From: Flavobacterium muglaense
GTDB lineage: Bacteria > Bacteroidota > Bacteroidia > Flavobacteriales > Flavobacteriaceae
DNA length: 35,666 bases
Assembly (NCBI RefSeq): GCF_014305155.1
Contig: NZ_JACRUK010000040.1
Coordinates: forward strand, 1-35,666
Reading direction: 5' to 3'
Shown here: positions 23,783 through 31,560 of the stretch, piece by piece
Position numbering within the stretch: the first letter of the stretch is position 1
How the letters are laid out: each line of letters opens with the position of its first letter
Notes under the pieces: model-generated
Seen by the model: the letters and a program-made list of their open reading frames with translations, nothing else
Database searches by the model: none
Told to the model about the DNA's origin: nothing
Made by a program: the position numbers and the translations under genes

Positions 23783-24643
23783 ATGATACAATCAATGACT
23801 GGTTTTGGTAAAGCAACTTTGCAATTACCTACCAAAAAAATAACAGTAGAAGTCAAATCGTTAAACAGCAAAGGTCTTGACCTGAATGTAAGAATGCCTT
23901 CACTGTACCGCGAAATGGAACTAGGATTGAGAACACAACTGGCATCCAGACTAGAAAGAGGAAAAGTTGATTTTTCTATTTTTATCGAAAGCACCGCTGA
24001 ACAAACCACTACCAAAGTAAATGTTCCAATCGTAAAAGCATACATCAATCAACTAAGAGAAGTTTATGCAGCTGCTGATGAGACTGAATTGATGAAAATG
24101 GCAGTAAGAATGCCAGACGCCTTAAAAATTGAGCGCGACGAAATTGACGAAAATGACTGGATCCAAATCCAAGCCGTAATTGAAGAAGCAGTTCTAAACA
24201 TATTGACTTTTAGAAAAGATGAAGGGATGTCACTTGAAAAAGAATTTCAATTGCGTATTGGTAATATTCGTCAGTACATGACTGAAGCACTAGAATTAGA
24301 TCCGGAACGTGTTCAAGCAATAAAAGACCGTTTGCAAACTGCAATTGCTGAATTGCAAGTCAACGTAGACGCAAACCGTTTTGAACAAGAGTTGATTTAT
24401 TACCTTGAAAAACTAGATATTACGGAAGAAAAAGTGCGTCTGACGAATCACTTGGATTATTTCTTGGAAACGATAAATGGAACAGAAGCGAATGGTCGAA
24501 AATTAGGTTTTATTACTCAAGAAATGGGTCGTGAAATCAATACGATGGGTTCAAAATCCAATCATGCACAAATGCAGAAATTAGTCGTTCAAATGAAAGA
24601 CGAATTGGAAAAAATAAAAGAACAAGTATTAAATGTACTATAA
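23783..24643 (+). CDS. yicC: YicC-family endoribonuclease
   Basis: From the ATG at 23783 the protein has 286 residues and begins MIQSMTGFGKA, the universal start of the YicC family. A longer frame begins with TTG inside the promoter and is rejected. The N-terminal YicC_N domain is followed by the C-terminal DUF1732 domain, with LEKLDITEEKVRLTNHLDYF and the ending KLGFITQEMGREINTMGSKSNH. E. coli YicC is an RNase acting on small RNAs. The gmk gene follows, an arrangement also seen in Firmicutes. Confidence 0.93.
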   Translation: MIQSMTGFGKATLQLPTKKITVEVKSLNSKGLDLNVRMPSLYREMELGLRTQLASRLERGKVDFSIFIESTAEQTTTKVNVPIVKAYINQLREVYAAADETELMKMAVRMPDALKIERDEIDENDWIQIQAVIEEAVLNILTFRKDEGMSLEKEFQLRIGNIRQYMTEALELDPERVQAIKDRLQTAIAELQVNVDANRFEQELIYYLEKLDITEEKVRLTNHLDYFLETINGTEANGRKLGFITQEMGREINTMGSKSNHAQMQKLVVQMKDELEKIKEQVLNVL

Positions 24644-24646
24644 GAC

Positions 24647-24678
24647 AAACCTGCAAGATTTTTAAATCTTGCAGGTTT
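24647..24678. terminator. Hairpin between yicC and gmk
   Basis: AAACCTGCAAGATT and AATCTTGCAGGTTT form a perfect 14-bp stem with a TTTA loop, 3 nt after the yicC stop. The T-tract is weak (CTTATTT), so it may attenuate rather than end the transcript. Confidence 0.7.
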
Positions 24679-24733
24679 CTTATTTAAAACGATATCTAAA
24701 AGGTTGAAAAACCGATAGAAAAAGCATCTTATA

Positions 24734-25306
24734 ATGAAAAAAGGAAAATTAATTGTTTTCTCGGCACCATCAGGATCTGGGAAAACTACTATAGTTAGAC
24801 ATTTATTACAACAAGACGACTTGAACTTGGAGTTCTCTATTTCGGCTGCAACTCGCGAAGCACGTGGCGAAGAAGTGAGCGGAAAAGATTACTACTTCAT
24901 GTCACTTGACGATTTTAAAACCCATATTAAAAATGAAGATTTTGTAGAATGGGAAGAAGTCTATCGAGATAATTTCTACGGTACTTTGAAAACCGAAATC
25001 GAACGCATCTGGGCTACTGGCAAAAATGTAATTTTTGATATTGATGTAGCTGGTGGATTGCGTATAAAATCAAAATTCCCCGAAGAAACGCTCGCTGTTT
25101 TTGTAAAACCGCCAAGTATTGATGAGCTTAAAATCAGACTTAAAAAACGCTCTACGGAGAGTGAAGACAAAATCAATATGCGTATTGCCAAAGCATCTGT
25201 AGAGCTTGCAACTGCGCCACAATTTGATGTTGTAATAAAAAATTATGATCTAGCTATCGCCTTGGAAGAAGCTTCAACGTTAGTGAAGGATTTTGTAAGC
25301 AAGTAA
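24734..25306 (+). CDS. gmk: Guanylate kinase
   Basis: Cytoplasmic enzyme phosphorylating GMP to GDP with ATP. The 190-residue protein has the P-loop APSGSGKTT at 11-19. It also has the GMP-binding segment (SAATREARGEEVSGKDYYFM and EWEEVYRDNFYGT) and the lid region with KRSTESEDKINMRI. Length and motifs are normal. It lies behind yicC and ahead of nadD on the same strand. Confidence 0.97.
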   Translation: MKKGKLIVFSAPSGSGKTTIVRHLLQQDDLNLEFSISAATREARGEEVSGKDYYFMSLDDFKTHIKNEDFVEWEEVYRDNFYGTLKTEIERIWATGKNVIFDIDVAGGLRIKSKFPEETLAVFVKPPSIDELKIRLKKRSTESEDKINMRIAKASVELATAPQFDVVIKNYDLAIALEEASTLVKDFVSK

Positions 25307-25388
25307 AAAAAATTAAAAGATTGAAGAATTGAACGATTTAAATATTATTACGGTTTTTCAATTCTTTAATTTTTCAATCTTTAAATTA
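25306..25388. repeat. AT-rich inverted repeat between gmk and nadD
   Basis: The left part contains AGATTGAAGAATTGAA, and the inverted right part reads AGATTGAAAAATT then AAAGAATTGAA on the other strand, so the two can pair except for an 8-nt bulge. The right end repeats the AATTTAAAGATTGAAAAA motif found at 14886-14917. It may be a weak terminator or a dispersed repeat. Confidence 0.55.
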
Positions 25389-25393
25389 AATCG

Positions 25394-26005
25394 ATGAAAA
25401 TAGGACTTTATTTCGGAACTTTTAATCCCATTCATGTTGGCCATTTGATTATTGCTAATCATATGGCAGAACATTCTGATTTGGATCAAGTTTGGATGGT
25501 GGTAACACCACACAATCCGCATAAGAAAAAAAGTACTTTACTAGATGATTTTCATAGATTGCATATGGTGCATCTGGCTACCGAGGATTATGCTAAAATC
25601 AAACCTTCGGATATTGAATTTAAATTATCACAACCCAATTACACAGTAAACACTTTAGTTCACCTAGAAGAGAAATACCCAAATCATGAGTTTTCATTGA
25701 TTATGGGCGAAGACAACCTAAAATCACTTCATAAATGGAAAAACTACGAGGTCATTTTGCAAAATCATGACATCTATGTTTATCCAAGACTTGACGCCAA
25801 AGATCAAATCAGTGAACTAATTTCGCCAGAAGTGGAAAATTTAGATCTAAAAAATCATCACAAAATTCATATTATTGATGCGCCTGTAGTCGAAATATCG
25901 TCTACTTTTATTCGTAACAACATCAAAGAAGGAAAAAATATTCAGCCGTTATTACCTAATAAAGTTTGGGAATACATTGATCACAATATTTTTTATAAGA
26001 AGTAA
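25394..26005 (+). CDS. nadD: Nicotinate-nucleotide adenylyltransferase
   Basis: Transfers AMP from ATP to nicotinate mononucleotide in NAD synthesis. The 203-residue protein opens with the nucleotidyltransferase motif GTFNPIHVGH (HVGH at 14-17). It carries the second signature ISSTFIR at 168-174, with SLIMGEDNLKSLHKWKNYE between. It is convergent with nadV, so de novo and salvage NAD genes meet at a shared terminator; no operator like those of the nrtR-prs locus is visible upstream. Confidence 0.96.
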   Translation: MKIGLYFGTFNPIHVGHLIIANHMAEHSDLDQVWMVVTPHNPHKKKSTLLDDFHRLHMVHLATEDYAKIKPSDIEFKLSQPNYTVNTLVHLEEKYPNHEFSLIMGEDNLKSLHKWKNYEVILQNHDIYVYPRLDAKDQISELISPEVENLDLKNHHKIHIIDAPVVEISSTFIRNNIKEGKNIQPLLPNKVWEYIDHNIFYKK

Positions 26006-26026
26006 TTCATCTACTTAAAAAACAAC

Positions 26027-26066
26027 AAAAAAGCCTAAATGAATCGCATTCATTTAGGCTTTTTTG
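26027..26066. terminator. Bidirectional terminator between nadD and nadV
   Basis: A 17-bp stem including AAGCCTAAATGAAT / ATTCATTTAGGCTT, with loop CGC, is flanked by A-runs on the left and T-runs on the right. It works as an intrinsic terminator in both directions. Confidence 0.92.
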
Positions 26067-26084
26067 GTTATTAATTATCTCTAA

Positions 26085-27539
26085 CTAACCCTTTTTAATT
26101 TGGTTTCTAATCTCTGCCAAAGTCAAATTGGTTAATAATTTTCCGTCTCTAAAGACTTCTTTTAGCTCCCCTTTTTGTTCTTCTTCCCACGAAACCTCAT
26201 CAGTTAACGTGTATTTACCATTTACTAATTCAATTTTCATCAATCCTTTGGCTGATTTTTTAGTTCCATCATCTGTAATCGGATCTTTAAAAATGGCTCT
26301 ACCCTCTCCATTTACCTCTCCGTACGTAGCTTTCATTGCAAATCCAAAAGTATCTCGAGTATTGTATTGGTAAGTAAAAGATCCTATACCAAGTACAACG
26401 TTTGTAGACGCAAAACCTTTTTCTTTCAAGCGCTCACAAATAGCAGTTGCTCTTGCCACAGTAATACTATCGCCATAAATTGCTCCTATTTGAGGTACTA
26501 ATTCTTTAAATCCTTTTGCATTTGTACTACCACCAAAAACGTCCCAAAGCAATTCGATTACTCCTTTCTTTTCTTGTTCGGTTTTTCCGTTTGGATTTCC
26601 GCAAATAATATCCACTGGATCACCACTATCTGGACGAATTACAACTTTACCTTCTCTTGAAACAATTTCGTCTTTCAATCTCGGTAAATAATCAGTAAGC
26701 ACTTTCCATAAATCCCAAGTATCCGAAACGATAGAAACAATTCCTTTTGGGTATACCTCACAAATTAATCTTTTAAAAGTTTCATACTCTCCTTCAGTAG
26801 TCCCCATACACATTACAGAATGCTCAGTTGCAGCAACAGAACCTGCAATTAACTCAGTATCAGAATTAGCGTTGTAATAGTCCTCAAAAAACTCAATAGC
26901 AGGAATCGTATCTGAGCCTGTAAAACTCAATAAATGTCCCGCCGCAGATGTTACAGCAGCTTCTATACCACCCATTCCTCGCATTGAGAAATCGTGCCCT
27001 TGCCAATCTACAAATTCTGGCATTGAAGATGTTTCGGCAGCATATTTATCTAACACTTGACGGTATTCCTTAGCAATAGTAGCCGAGTTACAAGGCAACC
27101 AAATGACAGCCGAAAGTAAGGTTTCGAAATAATTTGTAAGCCAAAAGAATTCTGGCAATGTGTTGTACATCGTAAACATTGGCACACGAATAGGAACACT
27201 TGCCCCTTCTGGTAAGGCTTTAAATACCATTGGAATATATCCTAAATCGTGTAAATCTTCAATATGCTTTGTACCTACTTGGTTTTCACCAAGGTAATTA
27301 TTGATTCGGCGTGCATATTTTTTTACTACCTCTTCTTTAGGTTGTTTGAAAAAATACAAATCGAAATCCTGAATGATGTATTTTTTAAGGAAATATTGCA
27401 ATCCAAAGAACACCACTTTTTCAATTCCATCAATTCTTGATTTTCTAGGTGTCCAGTTTGAATATACTAATGTTGTTCCGTCTGGATATTGTCTTTTGTG
27501 GTCTACTTTGTAGCCGTCTGTTAATAATAATGGGTTCAT
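26085..27539 (-). CDS. nadV: Nicotinamide phosphoribosyltransferase
   Basis: Converts nicotinamide and PRPP to nicotinamide mononucleotide, the one-step NAD salvage. The 484-residue length matches the NAMPT/NadV family. The catalytic histidine is H240 (VAATEHSVMCMG), and D210 in FTGSDT corresponds to the aspartate that selects the amide substrate in human NAMPT (D219). Other landmarks are the N-terminal LLTDGYKVDHKRQYP, SDTWDLWKVLTDYLPRL and the phosphate-binding VIRPDSGDPVDIICG. It follows prs and the HAD-like gene on the same strand but is separated from them by a RAYT gene and a REP array. No promoter matching the consensus is seen directly upstream. Confidence 0.96.
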   Translation of the reverse strand: MNPLLLTDGYKVDHKRQYPDGTTLVYSNWTPRKSRIDGIEKVVFFGLQYFLKKYIIQDFDLYFFKQPKEEVVKKYARRINNYLGENQVGTKHIEDLHDLGYIPMVFKALPEGASVPIRVPMFTMYNTLPEFFWLTNYFETLLSAVIWLPCNSATIAKEYRQVLDKYAAETSSMPEFVDWQGHDFSMRGMGGIEAAVTSAAGHLLSFTGSDTIPAIEFFEDYYNANSDTELIAGSVAATEHSVMCMGTTEGEYETFKRLICEVYPKGIVSIVSDTWDLWKVLTDYLPRLKDEIVSREGKVVIRPDSGDPVDIICGNPNGKTEQEKKGVIELLWDVFGGSTNAKGFKELVPQIGAIYGDSITVARATAICERLKEKGFASTNVVLGIGSFTYQYNTRDTFGFAMKATYGEVNGEGRAIFKDPITDDGTKKSAKGLMKIELVNGKYTLTDEVSWEEEQKGELKEVFRDGKLLTNLTLAEIRNQIKKG

Positions 27540-27554
27540 AGTGTTAAGGTTATT

Positions 27555-27965
27555 TTGCTCTAATGGAGCTTGTTTTACGTTATAGATATTGCGCTCCGCT
27601 AGAGCGCTTTACTCACTTTCTGTGTTTGTTATAAATATGTAGCTCCTACGGAGCTTGTTTTACGTTATAGATATTGCGCTCCGCTGGAGCGCTTTACTCT
27701 CTTTCTGTGTTTGTTATAAATGTAGCTCCTAAGGGGCTTTGTTTTATTGCTATAAATAGATCCCTTCGATGGACTATGGCTTTATCTTGATTTATTCGTT
27801 ATAGATATTGCGCTCCGCTGGAGCGCTTTACTCTCTTTCTGTGTTTGTTATAAATATGTAGCTCCTCTGGAGCTTTTATTACACTTATCTATTTTATTGC
27901 TAGCTCCAGAGGAGCTAAATATCTATAAAATTACTATATCATCTTCGGTAAGCTCCAGAGGAGCT
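27555..27965. repeat. Array of about ten REP-like palindromes
   Basis: The 432-nt space upstream of nadV has no gene and is filled with short palindromes. The types are GCGCTCCGCTRGAGCGC (27591-27607, 27676-27692, 27810-27826) and AGCTCC-nnn-GGAGCT (27641-27655, 27860-27874, 27902-27916, 27951-27965). Weaker copies lie at 27557, 27724 and 27761. The two types alternate in a composite unit with CGTTATAGATATT before the first and GTTATAAATATGT before the second. Two units are exactly 85 bp apart and a third starts 134 bp later. The RAYT gene follows immediately. Confidence 0.9.
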
Positions 27966-27971
27966 GCATAT

Positions 27972-28433
27972 CTACTCTAAAAAATCAAAAAGATATTCAT
28001 CCTTATATTCAATTTCAAAATTTTTCAAAAACAAAATATACTCCTCTTTAAAACTTTGTTTTTTATGATGTTCTTCTTGATTCTCAATGTATTTTATAAC
28101 ATTGTCCAACTGAGAAATTGAATAGGTAAAAGCACCAAATCCCTCTTGCCATTGAAACTTCGCATCATTAAAGCCTCTGTCATTTATCCAATTCGTACTG
28201 TTTACTTTTATATCCTTCACCAAATCAGATAAAGCTAGGTTAGGCTTAATATTTAGCAAAATATGAACATGGTTTTCGACCCCATTTATCCTCAATAGTT
28301 TTTGGCCTTTGTTTGTAACAATCCCCGTTATGTATTTATACAATTCATCTTTCCATGATTTATGAATCAATGACTTCCTGAATTTTACAACGATCACCAC
28401 TTGAACATACATTTGAGAATACGTGTTTGGCAT
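27972..28433 (-). CDS. REP-associated tyrosine transposase (RAYT, IS200/IS605-like)
   Basis: The 153-residue single-domain Y1 transposase has the HUH motif H55-V-H57 (GVENHVHILLNI) and the catalytic tyrosine expected at Y115 in NVIKYIENQEEHH. These are the two active-site parts of enzymes that nick and join single-stranded DNA at hairpins. Typical flavobacterial sequence features are FQWQEGFGAFTYSISQ and EEYILFLKNFEIEYKDEYLF. The neighbouring palindromes fit its expected substrates, and no IS-type end sequences or accessory TnpB are present. The gene looks intact, so the system may be active. Confidence 0.9.
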   Translation of the reverse strand: MPNTYSQMYVQVVIVVKFRKSLIHKSWKDELYKYITGIVTNKGQKLLRINGVENHVHILLNIKPNLALSDLVKDIKVNSTNWINDRGFNDAKFQWQEGFGAFTYSISQLDNVIKYIENQEEHHKKQSFKEEYILFLKNFEIEYKDEYLFDFLE

Positions 28434-28502
28434 TTGCTTTATTTTAAAGATTTATTATACTTAGCAATAATCAAGAGAATGAGACTCTTCTCTATTATAA
28501 TT

Positions 28503-28892
28503 TTATTTTTTTACATGTAAAACTAATTGATTCAACTCATCATAAACTTGTTTCAAGCCTGCTCTATCATCCAGATATGCATTGGCATAAATTTTCTTGC
28601 TTTCAGATTTATAAAAGGGTGGGTTTTCGTTTATAGTATCAAAAGGAATGCTGTTTTGCCTTAGATAAGTAGCTACAAAATCTAATGCTTGTTGTCCTGT
28701 CCAACAGATTAAGTAACAATTTATTGATTTCAGACCTCTTAACAACTCTATAACCTCATCGTATAACCTTCCTTTTTTATGAAAATCATAAACAGTGTCA
28801 TCAAAATCAAATGCCACTACAATAGATTGATGTTGATTGTATTCTTCTAATAATCGATTAAAAGAATTTTCTGTGTTAAGATAAAAGTCCAT
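28503..28892 (-). CDS. Small HAD-superfamily-like protein
   Basis: The 129-residue protein has the HAD motif I DFDDT (D29-D31-T33 in VVAFDFDDTVYDF), a motif II-like CWTGQQ and a motif IV-like NAYLDDRAG near residues 104-112. This suggests a minimal phosphatase without a cap domain. Its start overlaps the prs stop by 17 nt, so it belongs to the NAD-salvage operon. It could process a nucleotide or phosphorylated intermediate there, which is a guess from context. Confidence 0.8.
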   Translation of the reverse strand: MDFYLNTENSFNRLLEEYNQHQSIVVAFDFDDTVYDFHKKGRLYDEVIELLRGLKSINCYLICWTGQQALDFVATYLRQNSIPFDTINENPPFYKSESKKIYANAYLDDRAGLKQVYDELNQLVLHVKK

Positions 28893-29715
28893 CTCCTAAA
28901 CCAATTACTTCAACACTTTCTCCTTCAAAATCTTTAAATGAATTGGTCGTAAATATTTTTTCGAAACAGTCCAAAACAGCAAACCCCTTATTGAATATTC
29001 CGTGGCTTACCGCCAAATATAACTTACCTGCATTTTTGTTTTTGAGCTCTTGAGCTAGTCCTACAAAAGTTCCTCCTCCATCACAAATATCATCTACAAT
29101 TAGACAATCGGCGCCTTGTAAATCATCATTATATACTTTGAATCCAGACAAACGACCTGTTTTTACATCGCGGCTTTTGCTACATTCTACAACTTCAACT
29201 CCACCTAGAAATTCTGACACTTTATAAATTTTCTTTAAAGCACCACCATCAGGAGAAATTAGTTTAACATCATTCCCTATCGATTTAATTACTGCTTTTA
29301 TAAAAGTATGATTCGGAATCACTTCACAGTTGTTCACTAAAGCCGGCGTTACCTCAGAGTGTGCATCAAACACAAACACTTTGTCTAATTGCATGCCATT
29401 AATAATATCGGCATATACTTTTACGGATAACGGCTCTCCTTTGATCATCACGCGATCTTGTCTTGCCGCTGGAAAATATGGAATAAAAAGTTCTATTCTT
29501 TTTACATCCATTCTACGCAAAGCATCAACCGCAATGCACAATAAACCTAAGTCGTTAAAAGAATTTAAACGGTGCGTAATGGTTACTTTCTGACTTGGGT
29601 CAAAATCAGGATCAATCTTGATATGTGGCTCTCCTCCTGAAAAAGTAAAACTCTGAAAAACCATTTCATCTTCATTCGTAAATGGTTTGAATTTTGGGTC
29701 TAAATTAAGTATCAT
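28876..29715 (-). CDS. prs: Ribose-phosphate pyrophosphokinase (PRPP synthetase) of the NAD-salvage type
   Basis: Makes PRPP from ribose 5-phosphate and ATP, the co-substrate of the NadV reaction. From the ATG at 29715 the protein has 279 residues, shorter than housekeeping Prs (about 310). A longer frame reaching 29772 would run through one operator and the promoter, and is rejected. Visible are PYFPAARQDRVM, VFDAHSEV, the active-site loop equivalent CSKSRDVKTGRLSGF and the PRPP-binding loop CLIVDDICDGGGTF. It lies between nrtR and the HAD-like gene. Such dedicated prs genes paired with nadV are known in bacteria and phages. Confidence 0.93.
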   Translation of the reverse strand: MILNLDPKFKPFTNEDEMVFQSFTFSGGEPHIKIDPDFDPSQKVTITHRLNSFNDLGLLCIAVDALRRMDVKRIELFIPYFPAARQDRVMIKGEPLSVKVYADIINGMQLDKVFVFDAHSEVTPALVNNCEVIPNHTFIKAVIKSIGNDVKLISPDGGALKKIYKVSEFLGGVEVVECSKSRDVKTGRLSGFKVYNDDLQGADCLIVDDICDGGGTFVGLAQELKNKNAGKLYLAVSHGIFNKGFAVLDCFEKIFTTNSFKDFEGESVEVIGLGDGLLS

Positions 29716-29725
29716 AATTTTTGAT

Positions 29726-29746
29726 TTTGCGTTAATTATACACAAA
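29726..29746. promoter_or_regulatory. Candidate NrtR operator 1 (21-bp palindrome at prs promoter)
   Basis: The site fits TTTGYGT-N7-ACRCAAA, with arms TTTGCGT and ACACAAA. On the minus strand its first four bases are the TTTG of the prs -7 element, so a bound repressor would block the promoter and the start site. It is the inverted twin of operator 2, with centres 52 bp apart. Confidence 0.65.
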
Positions 29747-29772
29747 TGTAAATATTTATTTTGAATGAACAA
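29743..29772 (-). promoter_or_regulatory. Promoter of prs
   Basis: On the minus strand TTG (29770-29772), a 19-nt spacer and TACATTTG (29743-29750) match the consensus well. It lies 28 nt upstream of the prs start and between the two palindromic operators. Confidence 0.7.
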
Positions 29773-29777
29773 TTTAT

Positions 29778-29798
29778 TTTGTGTAAAAATTACGCAAA
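29778..29798. promoter_or_regulatory. Candidate NrtR operator 2 (21-bp palindrome)
   Basis: Arms TTTGTGT and ACGCAAA with a 7-nt AT spacer. It begins 5 nt upstream of the prs -33 TTG and overlaps the last codons of nrtR, whose stop is at 29790. Confidence 0.65.
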
Positions 29799-30482
29799 CT
29801 TTATTTCAAAGTGAAAACCTTTGTTCAATAAATCATTGTATTTCTTCTTATTAAACTTAAATAACTTGGCTGGTCTTCCGCTTTTTATTGGAGAAAAACG
29901 ATCGGTTTCCTCAATGATTTCAAAGCTTAATATTTTTTTTCTAAAATTCCTGCGATCAATTTCCTTTTCTAAAATAGTGCAGTATAAGTTCTCTAACTCA
30001 GAAAATAAAAATTCTTTTGGTAACAAATCAAAACCAATGGGCGCATAAGTAAGCTTCGCTTTTAATCGATCAATGGCTGCATTAAGTATATTGGTATGAT
30101 CGAATGCCAAAACGGGCACTTCATTTATTTGAAACCATTGCGCATTTTCAGCATCCGAATCTGCTTTTACATTGAGTTTTGAAGGATCGACTAAAGCATA
30201 ATAAGCCACCGAAATTACTCGGTTTCTAGGATCACGATTGATATCATCCCCAAAAGTATACAGTTGCTCAAAATAATTAACGGCTATATTAGTCTCTTCT
30301 TTCAGCTCTCTTTTTACAGCATCTTGCAAAGATTCATCGTCACGAACTAATCCACCTGGTAATGCCCAATACGACTCTTGGGTCCCAAATTTTTGCTGAA
30401 TCAATAATACATATAGCTGATTATTTTGATAACCAAATACGATAGCATCTACAGCGACTTTAATTTTTTGATATTCACTCAT
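29790..30482 (-). CDS. nrtR: NrtR-like Nudix-domain transcriptional regulator
   Basis: The 230-residue protein has an N-terminal Nudix domain and a C-terminal winged-helix domain (about 155-230, including ENLYCTILEKEIDRRNFRKK). This is the NrtR architecture, in which ADP-ribose or related ligands control repression of NAD genes. The Nudix box has G44, E50, R58, E59, E62 and E63; the usual later glycine is N65, a deviation. Catalysis cannot be ruled in or out. It lies directly upstream of prs and nadV genes, which strongly suggests that these are its targets, although some family members control sugar genes instead. Confidence 0.85.
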   Translation of the reverse strand: MSEYQKIKVAVDAIVFGYQNNQLYVLLIQQKFGTQESYWALPGGLVRDDESLQDAVKRELKEETNIAVNYFEQLYTFGDDINRDPRNRVISVAYYALVDPSKLNVKADSDAENAQWFQINEVPVLAFDHTNILNAAIDRLKAKLTYAPIGFDLLPKEFLFSELENLYCTILEKEIDRRNFRKKILSFEIIEETDRFSPIKSGRPAKLFKFNKKKYNDLLNKGFHFEIKFA

Positions 30483-30487
30483 TTTTT

Positions 30488-30508
30488 AATGCGTATGATT
30501 TAAACAAA
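30488..30508. promoter_or_regulatory. Weak third copy of the operator, directly upstream of nrtR
   Basis: AATGCGT-N7-AAACAAA matches TTTGYGT-N7-ACRCAAA at 11 of 14 arm positions. It lies 6 nt upstream of the nrtR start, so it could mediate autoregulation. On its own it would be unconvincing; its placement makes it notable. Confidence 0.4.
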
Positions 30509-30576
30509 TATATAGATAGTTTTAAACAACTCCTGTTTTGTGCTGCAAACTTTAGTTAAACGATTGCTGTTTCTTA

Positions 30577-31473
30577 TTAACTTAAAACTCCCTTTAAAAC
30601 AGATTCAATTTCTTGAAAAGCGGTATTGAAATTATCGTTTTTACCAGATAATAGAAAGACTTCAGTACTAGGCATTTGATTGCTATTCCATAATAGCTGT
30701 ATTCTTTTCTCTGCAATAAATTGCTTTGCATTGATGTCCCAAACTACTGCAATACCACTACCTCTTTCAAGAACACCTAACATTTCATATTCAGATGGGA
30801 TAATAAAATTAGGGATCATCGATGGCCTTTTTTTATTAAACACATACAACCAGAATAATTTTACGTGCGGGATCCCGCTATCGTGACTGAACCACTTTTG
30901 CTCATTCAGCCAGTGTTCGATTGCGTTAAAATCTTTTGACTTGATCTTTATTTTCAAATCGGTTGCTTCTATTGTATTAGAACCTACTATAATTTGTTTT
31001 ATTTCACCAATCTTTTTCTGGATCGTATCAAAGGTGTCATACTTCTTTGTTACTATGGCAAAATCAAGTTTTTTTGAATCTACCAATTCGAAAAGCGCTT
31101 CATTTTCATGAAAGCTAAAATCAACATAATCAAATTCAGATATCAAGACACTAGCAATACTACTGAATAAATGTTGCGAAATACCCACCGTAATCAATCT
31201 ATTGGCATTAAAAGCTTTGGCGCGAAAACCGTTTTCGACATTTTCTAGACGATCAAGTGCTTCTATGATCAAGTTATTCAATAACTTAGCATACTCTGTT
31301 GGCTCGACTCCTTTTGACTTTCGGTTGAATAAAGTATAACCCACATGTGCCTCCAACATCCCTATTTGCTGACTCACTGCTGGCTGACTAATAAACAACT
31401 CTTTGGCTGCCAATGAAAAGTTACCGTTTTTATAGACTGATTTGAAAGTTCTGTACCATTCTAGATTGACCAT
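30577..31473 (-). CDS. LysR-family transcriptional regulator
   Basis: From the ATG at 31473 the protein has 298 residues. A longer frame to 31551 adds 26 residues without similarity, across the divergent promoter, and is rejected. The winged HTH is at about 5-60 (SLAAKELFISQPAVSQQIGMLEAHVG), followed by a ligand-binding domain from about 85. LysR proteins usually regulate a divergent neighbour, here the exported DJ-1-like protein and the YqhD-like reductase behind it. The inducer is unknown. Confidence 0.9.
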   Translation of the reverse strand: MVNLEWYRTFKSVYKNGNFSLAAKELFISQPAVSQQIGMLEAHVGYTLFNRKSKGVEPTEYAKLLNNLIIEALDRLENVENGFRAKAFNANRLITVGISQHLFSSIASVLISEFDYVDFSFHENEALFELVDSKKLDFAIVTKKYDTFDTIQKKIGEIKQIIVGSNTIEATDLKIKIKSKDFNAIEHWLNEQKWFSHDSGIPHVKLFWLYVFNKKRPSMIPNFIIPSEYEMLGVLERGSGIAVVWDINAKQFIAEKRIQLLWNSNQMPSTEVFLLSGKNDNFNTAFQEIESVLKGVLS

Positions 31474-31476
31474 GAT

Positions 31477-31542
31477 ATAAATATATTTATCACAAACATA
31501 ATTTAAATTATTTTTACTGATAGCATAATAGCCGTAAATTTG
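31477..31542. promoter_or_regulatory. Divergent control region between LysR gene and DJ-1-like gene
   Basis: Two -7-like elements face apart: TATGTTTG on the minus strand (31493-31500) and TAAATTTG on the plus strand (31535-31542). Two perfect 14-bp palindromes, ATAAATATATTTAT (31477-31490) and ATAATTTAAATTAT (31498-31511), lie among them and are candidate LysR sites. In such AT-rich DNA they could arise by chance. Confidence 0.45.
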
Positions 31543-31560
31543 TAGAAACAAAATAACAAA

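Noticed and set aside
27555..27965. A CRISPR array
   Set aside because: The repeated units are short palindromes of two alternating types with repeated, not unique, spacers, and no cas gene is nearby. A RAYT transposase next to it explains it better as a REP array.
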